A stretch of 6,684 nucleotides of DNA from Chloroflexota bacterium. Lineage in GTDB: Bacteria; Chloroflexota; Dehalococcoidia; JACQGW01. Location: positions 1 through 6,684 of the forward strand of contig JACQGW010000395.1 in the NCBI GenBank assembly GCA_016199325.1, given 5' to 3'. Within the stretch, counting starts at the first letter, position 1, and each line of letters starts with the position of its first letter. The notes under the pieces are model-generated. The model had not been told where the DNA came from and ran no database searches. It worked only from the letters and a program-made list of their open reading frames with translations. Shown piece after piece: positions 1 to 5,686 of this stretch. A program made the translations under genes and the position numbers.

Positions 1-1
1 C

Positions 2-640
2 GTCGCCTCCCACGACCTCCAGGAGCCGCTCCGGATGGTCTCCAGCTATGTCCAATTGCTGGCCCGCCGCTATCAGAGCAAGCTCGACCGGGACGCCGAC
101 GAGTTCATCGACTACGCCGTCGACGGGGCCAGGCGCATGCAGGTGTTGATCAACGACCTGCTCGCCTACTCGCGGATCGGGCGGCGGGGCCAGCCGTTCC
201 AGGCGGTCGATGCCGCCGCCGCGTTCGCCGAGGCAACCGCCAATCTCCGCCTGGCCATCGAGGAGAGCCGAGCCGTTGTGACCGCCGACCCCCTGCCGAC
301 GGTCTCGGCCGACCCGGGCCAGCTCGTCCAACTGTTCCAGAACCTGATCGGCAACGCCGTCAAGTTCCACGGCGCCGAGCCGCCGATGGTCCACGTCTCG
401 GCCAGAGAAGAGGGCCACGAGTGGGTCTTCTCCGTGCAGGACAACGGTATCGGCATCGAGCCGGAGTACTACGAGCGCATCTTTGTCCTCTTCCAGCGCC
501 TGCACAACCAGGCGGCCTACCCCGGTACCGGGATCGGACTGGCGGTTTGCAAGAAGATCGTCGAGCGGCACGGTGGCCGGATCTGGGTCGAGTCGGCGCC
601 CGACCGGGGGGCGCGGTTTTCCTTTACGCTACCGAGGTGA
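2..640 (+). CDS. Sensor histidine kinase, C-terminal catalytic core (5'-truncated by window edge)
   Basis: This is the ATP-dependent autophosphorylating core of a two-component sensor kinase; the sensory part lies before the window. Reading from base 2 gives 212 residues. The H-box SHDLQEPLR starts at residue 3, with the phospho-accepting His at residue 4 (bases 11-13). The dimerisation helices follow. The HATPase domain has the N-box QNLIGNAVKF around residues 113-122, the G1 box DNGIGI near 147-152 and the G2 box GTGIGL near 175-180. It ends in the usual ARFSFTLPR strand. The HDLQEPL H-box and the YYERIFVLFQRLH segment are typical of phytochrome-like (Cph1-type) and PAS-linked kinases, which often sit directly before a receiver-domain gene, as here. 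The sensory input cannot be inferred. The stop TGA at 638-640 lies 80 bp before the preferred start of the next gene, so the two are probably co-transcribed. No key residue is missing. Confidence 0.95.
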   Translation, partial: VASHDLQEPLRMVSSYVQLLARRYQSKLDRDADEFIDYAVDGARRMQVLINDLLAYSRIGRRGQPFQAVDAAAAFAEATANLRLAIEESRAVVTADPLPTVSADPGQLVQLFQNLIGNAVKFHGAEPPMVHVSAREEGHEWVFSVQDNGIGIEPEYYERIFVLFQRLHNQAAYPGTGIGLAVCKKIVERHGGRIWVESAPDRGARFSFTLPR

Positions 641-647
641 TCGCAGT

Positions 648-675
648 GTCATGCGTCATGCGTCACCCGTCACTC
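648..675 (+). repeat. Heptanucleotide tandem repeat, four units
   Basis: Four 7-bp units run head to tail: GTCATGC, GTCATGC, GTCACCC and GTCACTC, followed by a further GTC. The array lies between the two copies of the duplicated gene tail. Short heptamer arrays between genes are known from several bacterial groups, for example the cyanobacterial STRR elements. No function is visible here. Confidence 0.7.
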
Positions 676-705
676 GTCTCCAGCGCGGTTCTCCTGTACG
701 CTACT

Positions 706-711
706 GAGGTG
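706..711 (+). promoter_or_regulatory. Shine-Dalgarno sequence deciding the hybrid kinase start
   Basis: GAGGTG at 706-711 is followed by a 9-nt spacer and then ATG 721, a normal spacing. The in-frame ATG at 712 directly abuts this motif with no spacer, so it is unlikely to be the main start. A similar GAGGTG at 634-639 precedes an in-frame GTG at 646 by 6 nt. It could support a longer form with 25 extra residues. Confidence 0.6.
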
Positions 712-720
712 ATGACAGCC

Positions 721-3231
721 ATGAACACCCAGCCCCTCAGGATTCTGCTGGTCGAGGACAACCCCGGCGACGCTCGCCTGATCCGCGAGGCGCTGGCCGA
801 CGCCGAGGGCTCTCCGTTCGACCTCACCCGGGTCGCCCGGCTCGACGCCGCCCTGGCCCAGCTCGACGCCGCACCGTTCGACGTCGTCCTGCTGGACCTC
901 TCGCTGCCGGACAGCCAGGGGCTCAAGACGGTCTACAACATGCTGGCGGCTGTGCCGAGCGTGCCCATCGTCGTCATGACCGGCCTGGACGACCAGACGC
1001 TCTCCGCCGAGGCGGTTCGGGCGGGTGCCCAGGACTACCTGATCAAGGGCCGGGTGGATACCGGTCTGCTGGTGCGGACGATGCGCTACGCGGTCGAGCG
1101 CCAGCGGGCGAAGGAGGAGCGCGTCCGCCTCCTGGCCCGCGAGCAGACTGCCCGGGTCGCCGCCGAGGCGGCCCGGAAAGAGATCGAGGCGCTCTACCAG
1201 GCGATGAAGCAGATCATACCCTCGCTGGACCTCCCGACCACCCTCAACGCCATTCTGGACAACACCCTTCGGCTCTGCGAGGTCGACTTCGCCGGCGTCG
1301 CGCTCCTCGACGCCGACGGCGCCGGCCTTCACTATGAGGCCGTTCGCGGCGCGCCGGGGCAGGCCGTCGAGCAGCTCGCCGCCTTGCGCTGGGAGTCCGG
1401 CCAGGGGCTGAGCGGGCTGGCCGTCCAGACCGGCCAGATCATCAGCGCCCCCGACGCCGATCGCGATCCGCGCTGGGTCCATCGATCGGCGACCGACGCC
1501 GCCGGCCTGCGCTCGTCCTTGGTCGTTCCCATGCGGGGTCGCGAGGGGGTCATCGGCGTGCTGAGCACGATGAGCCGGCAGATCGGCCACTTCACGGCTG
1601 CCCGGGAGCGGCTGCTCGCCGGCCTGGCCGACCAGGCCGCCCTCGCCATCGTCCACGCGCGCGAGATCGCCGAGCGCCGGCGGGCCGAAGAGGATCTCCG
1701 CCGGGCCGAGGCCCGCTTCACCCGCCTGGCTCAGAACGCGCAGGACATCATCTATCGGTGGGAGCTGCGACCGGCCCGGCATTTCAGTTACATCGGCCCT
1801 GTTGTCACGAGGATACTTGGCTATTCGCCGGAGGAGCTGTACGCCGATCCCGACCTCTATTGGAAGCTTGCCCGGCCCGATGATCGCCATCTGCTCGCAG
1901 GGCTGACCTCGGCACTTGTCCAGGACCAGATCACGAGACAACTGATAACCGTCCGATTCTCTCACCGAGATGGGCATCTGGTCTGGCTGGAAGTGCGTCT
2001 CGTTCCTGTCCTCGACGATGCCCTCGATCTGATCGCAATCGAGGGGATCGCTCGGGACGTCACCGAGCGCAAGCAGATGGAGGAGCAGATCGCCCGCGCC
2101 CAGCGGCTGGAGATGGCCGGCCAGGTGGCCGGGCAGGTGGCCCACGACTTCAACAACCTGCTGGCGCCGCTGGTCGGCTATCCGGAGCTGATCAAGATGC
2201 GCCTGCCCGCCGACCATCCGGCCATCGCCTTCTGCGACGACATGCTGGAGGCGGCCCATCGCATGGTCGCCATCAACGAAGACCTGCTCACGCTGGGCCG
2301 GCGCGGCCAGTTCGAGCAGGTGCCGACCGACCTCAACCGCCTGGTCGAGCAGGTGGTGGCCGAGATGCCGCAGCCGCCGGCGACGCTCTCGGTCAGGCGC
2401 GACCTGGCGCCGGACCTCCTGCCCATCAACGGCTCGGCCGCGCAGCTCATGCGCGTCCTGTCCAACCTGGTCGCCAACGCCCGCGACGCGATGGGGGACG
2501 CCGGCCGACTGACCATCTCGACCGAGAACGTCTACGTCGACGCTCCCATCGGGCGCGCCAGCCGCGTCGCGGTCGGCGAGTACGCCCGCCTGGCCGTCGC
2601 CGATACCGGCGTTGGGATTCCGCCCGATATCCGCGCGAAGATCTTCGACGCCTTCTTTACAACCAAGCATGCCGATAGGCGGCGCGGCAGCGGACTCGGG
2701 CTGAGCATCGTCCAGGCCATCGTCGAGGACCACCGGGGGTACGTCGACTTCGAGAGCGAGGTGGGGCAGGGAACGACCTTCAGTCTCTACCTGCCGGTGA
2801 ATCGGCAGGCGGCACCGGAGCAGCCGGACAGGACGATGCCGCGCGGGAGCGAGGCGGTGCTGGTGGTCGACGACGACGAGCAGCAGCGGCTCGTGATGCG
2901 GGAGCTGCTGGGGATGCTGGGGTACTCGGTGGATGCGGTCGCCAGCGGCGAGGCAGCCCTCGCCTACCTGCGCGAGCGTACCGTGGATCTGGTGATCCTG
3001 GACATGATCATGCCGCGCGGCTTGGACGGCGCCGAGACCTACAGCCGCCTGATCCAGATGCGGCCGGGGCAGCGGACGATCATCCTCTCGGGGTCCGGGG
3101 CGTCGGCACGCGTCCGAGTTGCGCAGGCGCTGGGCGCCGGCGCCTTCTTGCGCAAGCCGGTGGCGCTGGACCAACTGGCCCGAGCGGTCCGGACGGAGCT
3201 GGCACGTGGGAGGAGCTCGGGGAGCTCGTAG
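721..3231 (+). CDS. Hybrid sensor histidine kinase/response regulator, REC-GAF-PAS-HisKA-HATPase-REC
   Basis: This 836-residue protein is a cytoplasmic phosphorelay kinase with no membrane segment. Domain order by residue: receiver 1 at about 5-125 (E12/D13, phospho-acceptor D59 in DLSLPD, T87, K109); an Ala/Arg/Glu-rich helix at about 126-165; GAF at about 168-316; PAS at about 330-450, ending in the usual IARDVTERK; HisKA with the phospho-accepting H475 in VAHDFNNLLAP; HATPase with N-box N586, G1 DTGVGIP at 628-634 and G2 GSGLGL at 656-661; receiver 2 at about 710-830 (D717/D718, acceptor D761 in LDMIMP, S790, K812). Receiver 1 resembles the Rcp1-like class paired with phytochrome-type kinases, and such a kinase core ends just upstream, so cross-phosphorylation is a reasonable inference. 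The GAF and PAS ligands are unknown. ATG 721 was chosen for its Shine-Dalgarno spacing; ATG 712 and GTG 646 are in-frame alternatives. Codon use in the PAS part differs from both flanks. Confidence 0.95.
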   Translation: MNTQPLRILLVEDNPGDARLIREALADAEGSPFDLTRVARLDAALAQLDAAPFDVVLLDLSLPDSQGLKTVYNMLAAVPSVPIVVMTGLDDQTLSAEAVRAGAQDYLIKGRVDTGLLVRTMRYAVERQRAKEERVRLLAREQTARVAAEAARKEIEALYQAMKQIIPSLDLPTTLNAILDNTLRLCEVDFAGVALLDADGAGLHYEAVRGAPGQAVEQLAALRWESGQGLSGLAVQTGQIISAPDADRDPRWVHRSATDAAGLRSSLVVPMRGREGVIGVLSTMSRQIGHFTAARERLLAGLADQAALAIVHAREIAERRRAEEDLRRAEARFTRLAQNAQDIIYRWELRPARHFSYIGPVVTRILGYSPEELYADPDLYWKLARPDDRHLLAGLTSALVQDQITRQLITVRFSHRDGHLVWLEVRLVPVLDDALDLIAIEGIARDVTERKQMEEQIARAQRLEMAGQVAGQVAHDFNNLLAPLVGYPELIKMRLPADHPAIAFCDDMLEAAHRMVAINEDLLTLGRRGQFEQVPTDLNRLVEQVVAEMPQPPATLSVRRDLAPDLLPINGSAAQLMRVLSNLVANARDAMGDAGRLTISTENVYVDAPIGRASRVAVGEYARLAVADTGVGIPPDIRAKIFDAFFTTKHADRRRGSGLGLSIVQAIVEDHRGYVDFESEVGQGTTFSLYLPVNRQAAPEQPDRTMPRGSEAVLVVDDDEQQRLVMRELLGMLGYSVDAVASGEAALAYLRERTVDLVILDMIMPRGLDGAETYSRLIQMRPGQRTIILSGSGASARVRVAQALGAGAFLRKPVALDQLARAVRTELARGRSSGSS

Positions 3232-3250
3232 GAACTCGTGGGAACTCGGA
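3211..3250 (+). repeat. 10-bp tandem repeat spanning the hybrid kinase stop codon
   Basis: Four successive 10-mers, AGGAGCTCGG, GGAGCTCGTA, GGAACTCGTG and GGAACTCGGA, share the pattern GGA(G/A)CTCG. The first two units encode the C-terminal RSSGSS tail and the first two bases of the stop TAG (3229-3231). The last two lie in the intergenic region. The tail follows the last receiver helix and is probably not structural. Confidence 0.75.
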
Positions 3251-3293
3251 ATCCGTTGACAGCTCGTCCCTCAGAACGCCGCTCCGGATTCGC

Positions 3294-3335
3294 GCGACGC
3301 GCAGGGGCGGTCGATAGATCGCCCCTGCGCGTCGC
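3294..3335. terminator. Strong hairpin between convergent genes, probable bidirectional terminator
   Basis: Bases 3294-3309 and 3320-3335 form a perfect 16-bp GC-rich stem around a 10-base loop. Inside the loop, G·T, T-A and C-G pairs can extend the stem and leave a GATA tetraloop. The hairpin is 62 bp after the + strand kinase stop and 47 bp after the - strand stop at 3383. No T-run follows on either strand, so it is not a classic intrinsic terminator. A role in 3'-end formation or RNA stability is inferred from position and symmetry. Confidence 0.6.
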
Positions 3336-3350
3336 TGCTATCTCGGTCCT

Positions 3351-3368
3351 CTTGAAGCCTGCTTCAAG
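3351..3368. terminator. Small second hairpin beside the convergent terminator
   Basis: CTTGAAG at 3351-3357 pairs with CTTCAAG at 3362-3368 around the loop CCTG, giving a 7-bp stem. It lies 14 bp downstream of the - strand stop codon. It may form the first 3' structure of the transcript of the secreted-protein gene. There is no T-tract, so the terminator role is tentative. Confidence 0.35.
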
Positions 3369-3382
3369 CTGGTCGTCTCCCC

Positions 3383-5341
3383 TTACGGGTCGACGTACGT
3401 CACCGCGCAGGTGATGGTCGACTCCTTGAGCTCTCGGTTCTCGACGGTGAGCGTGTTGCTGTTCGTCACGCTGCCGACGGTGTTGTTGTCCTTGTCCTTG
3501 CAGACGATCTGGGTGGCCTTCGTGGCCGCCGGGCTCGTCTGCGGGGTGAAGGTCACGGTGATGGTCGAGAGCGGCGTGTTGCCGAAGTCCTGGCCGCCGA
3601 CGGTTCCGAACGAGCTGGAGCTGATCGAGTGCCCCGTGCCGCTGGCGGTGCCGCCGCCCCCACCGGTGTGGCCGGTGCAGTCGGCGCCACTCGTCGGGGC
3701 CGTCTGCTTCCAGCCGCTCTGCTGGGTCTCACAGACGGTGTAGTTGCCCGGCTTGAGGTCGGCAAAGCTGTAGCTGCCGTCGTTCACCGTCGTGGTGTGC
3801 GAGTGAACCTGGGTCCCGTTGACGTTCGTGCCGAACAGGTGGATCTCCCAGCCCGAGAGCCCGCCTTCATCGTCGACGGTATTGGCCGTGTTGTCGGCGC
3901 CGTCGGGGTCCTGCGAGCCATCGCTATTGATGTCCTTGAATTTGACACCGCTGATGGTGACGAGCTGGTAGTTGGCAAAGTCGAACGGTCCCTGATCGTT
4001 GTTGGCGGCGTTGACGACAATATTCTGGTAGATGCCGCTGCCGCAGCCGTTGGTCGGCGCCGGCACGCTCTGGACGAAGCCGGTCTGGCCGGTGCAGTCC
4101 TCTTCGACCTTGTACGTCCCGGACTGGATGCCGTTGAACTCGTAGAAGCCGTTGGCGTCCGTCGTCGTCGTGATCGGCGTCTCGGTCACCGGGGTGCCGC
4201 TGGCGTCATGGGTGCGGGTGAGCTTGATCGTCCAGCCCTCGATCGGGCTGTCCGTGTCCTGCGGACTGTCGATGACGCCGTTGGCGTTGGTGTCCTCGTA
4301 CTTGTGGCCGAAGAGACGACACGAGATGTTCGTCCTGACGGGACCACCCAGGTCCTTGAGGTCGCTGTCGATGGAGATCGAGGATCCGGCGTAGAACGCG
4401 ACGCTGGAGAAGCCGGGGCATTGCGGCTCGATGTTCGCCGCGGTCAGATCGATGAACCCCTCGAACCAGTTGAACGCCGGCACCGTCGTGCGGGTATTGC
4501 CGTTGGGATCCAGCGAGCCCCAGGGCGCCGCAGGGAAGCCCGTGGCGTTCATGGTCGCCTCGCCCAGGCTCGTTTGCCCCGTCAGAATGCTGCCGTTCCC
4601 CCGGAAGACGGTGCAGAAGCCGCCGCCGAAGACCTCGGCAAAGGCGCTGCACGTCGCATCGTTCGGTTTGTACACCAGGACGACGACGTCCAGATCCCGC
4701 TGGGCATCTTCGGGGTTGCCCTTGAGCTGGAAGGCCAGGACGACGTCCCCATCTTGCCGGTTGACCGTCTTGGGGACGTTGGGGTCAGTGGAGAAGGGGT
4801 CCCACTGCTTCTGGTTGAGCTCGACGTACAGGACGAAGGTCCCCTCCTTCTTCGTCCGCTCGCCCGTGACGCCAACCCAGAAATGGCCGGCGGGCGTGTT
4901 GCCGGTGGCAGGAGCATCGGGCAAGAAGATGATGCCGAGATTCGTCAGCTCGTTCTGCGCGGCGCCGACGTTGGCCGCCTGGATGCTCCACTTGTCCGGC
5001 TGGCCGAACTTGCCGGCCGGCTGGAAGACGCTGCTATCCGTCGTCTTCTTGGAGTGGGGGTCCTTGACGAGGACGCCCGTGACGCCAAGGGCGCCGCCGT
5101 CGACGGTCGCGCCGCCGGGGCCGTCGGGATCGAGGACGGTCTCCCAATCCACGTCGGCGAGGACGGTGGCGGCGTTGCTGCCGGGGTCGGGATCGCCGTC
5201 GACCTGGAAGAACGCCAGGGGACTGGCTAGCACATGCACGATGCCGCTCAGGGCAAGGGCAACGACCAGGATGAGCACCGGGATGGCTCGCCAACCGCGC
5301 AGGCCGGCGGCGTAGCTTCTGACACGTGGGGTCGCGAACAC
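3383..5341 (-). CDS. Secreted or N-terminally tethered protein with two SdrD/Cna-B-like domains
   Basis: The protein has 652 residues from GTG 5341. A basic N-terminus is followed by one hydrophobic segment at about 20-39, a signal peptide or N-terminal anchor. Residues about 45-341 form a beta-rich domain (FFQVDGDPDPGS, KKTTDSSVF, FNWFEGFIDLT) of a type I recall preceding prealbumin-like repeats in actinobacterial and Chloroflexota surface proteins. Two SdrD/Cna-B-like domains follow at about 343-459 and 463-588. Each opens with a DxNxxGxxD loop (D350-D358, D470-D478) that resembles calcium-binding loops, and contains a Cys pair (C416/C433, C537/C555). A Gly/Ser linker lies near 560-577. The last 60 residues form an unrecognised Thr/Val-rich domain with C614 and C645. 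There are ten cysteines in total, consistent with export and disulfides. No LPXTG motif and no C-terminal membrane segment are present. An extracellular structural or adhesive role is inferred; no enzyme motif is visible. TTG 5350 is the alternative start. Confidence 0.88.
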   Translation of the reverse strand: MFATPRVRSYAAGLRGWRAIPVLILVVALALSGIVHVLASPLAFFQVDGDPDPGSNAATVLADVDWETVLDPDGPGGATVDGGALGVTGVLVKDPHSKKTTDSSVFQPAGKFGQPDKWSIQAANVGAAQNELTNLGIIFLPDAPATGNTPAGHFWVGVTGERTKKEGTFVLYVELNQKQWDPFSTDPNVPKTVNRQDGDVVLAFQLKGNPEDAQRDLDVVVLVYKPNDATCSAFAEVFGGGFCTVFRGNGSILTGQTSLGEATMNATGFPAAPWGSLDPNGNTRTTVPAFNWFEGFIDLTAANIEPQCPGFSSVAFYAGSSISIDSDLKDLGGPVRTNISCRLFGHKYEDTNANGVIDSPQDTDSPIEGWTIKLTRTHDASGTPVTETPITTTTDANGFYEFNGIQSGTYKVEEDCTGQTGFVQSVPAPTNGCGSGIYQNIVVNAANNDQGPFDFANYQLVTISGVKFKDINSDGSQDPDGADNTANTVDDEGGLSGWEIHLFGTNVNGTQVHSHTTTVNDGSYSFADLKPGNYTVCETQQSGWKQTAPTSGADCTGHTGGGGGTASGTGHSISSSSFGTVGGQDFGNTPLSTITVTFTPQTSPAATKATQIVCKDKDNNTVGSVTNSNTLTVENRELKESTITCAVTYVDP

Positions 5342-5350
5342 TCGGGTCAA

Positions 5351-5356
5351 TCTCCT
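5351..5356 (-). promoter_or_regulatory. Shine-Dalgarno sequence that decides the secreted-protein start
   Basis: On the - strand AGGAGA occupies 5356-5351. It is 9 nt before GTG 5341 but touches the upstream TTG at 5350 with no spacer. The spacing therefore favours GTG 5341 as the start, which removes three residues from the longest reading frame. Confidence 0.6.
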
Positions 5357-5557
5357 TCTTCAGTGAGTCTGAGCAGTTGCGGGGTTCCCCGGATCGGGCA
5401 GCGAGCTGTCGACACTGTCGGTGGCGGCCCAGGGTTCCGGGCGCTGGGCAGGCCACGACGCGCTCTCAGCCTGTGGGTGGACACCGTGCGGTGCGTCGAG
5501 GCCATCGACGCCCTCGCAGATTCATGCTTCCCTCCCCTCGGATCGGCATCTGGGTCC

Positions 5558-5563
5558 AGTATA
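5558..5563 (-). promoter_or_regulatory. Candidate -10 box for the secreted-protein gene
   Basis: The - strand reads TATACT at 5563-5558, one base from the TATAAT consensus, in GC-rich surroundings where such a match is uncommon. The hexamer 17 bp upstream is ATCGAA, a poor -35 match. A promoter here would probably need an activator or an extended contact. Transcription would start near 5550. Confidence 0.35.
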
Positions 5564-5585
5564 CCGGCCGGGCGTGAGAATTCGA

Positions 5586-5633
5586 TGACAGCGAGGGGCT
5601 GTCGGCATGACACGATCGTCACACAGGTGACAC
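5586..5633 (-). promoter_or_regulatory. Cluster of TGACAC-like boxes upstream of the candidate promoter
   Basis: On the + strand TGACAG starts at 5586, TGACAC at 5608, TCACAC at 5619 and TGACAC at 5628. The steps are 22, 11 and 9 bp, close to whole helical turns. The cluster begins at about the -35 position of the candidate promoter and extends upstream, where activators often bind. The binding factor is unknown, and the boxes could be chance in a short region. Confidence 0.25.
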
Positions 5634-5686
5634 TGAGGATTGGTCCGGACCCCACGAGGTAGCAGTTCCGCGCGCCGGAGAACGGC

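Larger units (their letters stand above)
611..718 (+). repeat. Imperfect direct repeat duplicating the kinase gene tail and its Shine-Dalgarno sequence
   Basis: Bases 611-646 and 683-718 match at 31 of 36 positions by eye, with starts exactly 72 bp apart. The first copy encodes the kinase C-terminus ARFSFTLPR and its TGA. The second copy, in the same reading frame, would encode ARFSCTLLR and a TGA at 710-712. Each copy carries a GAGGTG Shine-Dalgarno-like core (634-639 and 706-711). The second is well placed for ATG 721. No in-frame stop separates the two TGA codons. The pattern suggests a duplication or recombination remnant; the mechanism is inferred. Confidence 0.8.
5342..5686. other. 345-bp intergenic region upstream of the secreted-protein gene
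   Basis: This region separates two - strand genes. It holds a candidate -10 box (5558-5563), a cluster of TGACAC-like boxes (5586-5633) and the Shine-Dalgarno of the downstream gene. If the -10 box is used, the 5' leader would be about 210 nt. Within that leader a 19-codon reading frame (5525 down to 5466, starting MNLRGRRWPRR) follows a purine-rich stretch, but nothing shows that it is translated. Frames that cross the whole region give Arg/Pro-rich, low-complexity peptides without recognisable motifs. No tRNA or clear riboswitch was seen. Confidence 0.5.

Noticed and set aside
421..720. Upstream extension of the hybrid kinase frame
   Set aside because: The part before 640 overlaps the first kinase out of frame and has no domain. 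Only a start at 646 or later is plausible, and 721 is preferred.
670..3174. 834-codon open frame on the - strand opposite the hybrid kinase
   Set aside because: It is antisense to a gene with complete domain motifs. Its translation has no recognisable domain, and long antisense frames are expected at this GC content.
3256..3261. TTGACA as a -35 element on the + strand
   Set aside because: No -10-like hexamer follows at 16-18 bp, and no + strand gene lies downstream.
3629..5230. 533-codon + strand frame opposite the secreted protein
   Set aside because: The translation is Arg/Val/Gly-rich without motifs, while the opposite strand encodes clear Cna-B-like domains and a signal segment.
5342..5350. 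TTG start for the secreted protein
   Set aside because: It directly abuts the Shine-Dalgarno sequence; GTG 5341 has normal spacing.
5608..5623. CRP/FNR-type palindromic site
   Set aside because: The half-sites read TGTGA-N6-TGTCA rather than TGTGA-N6-TCACA, so the symmetry of that family is missing.
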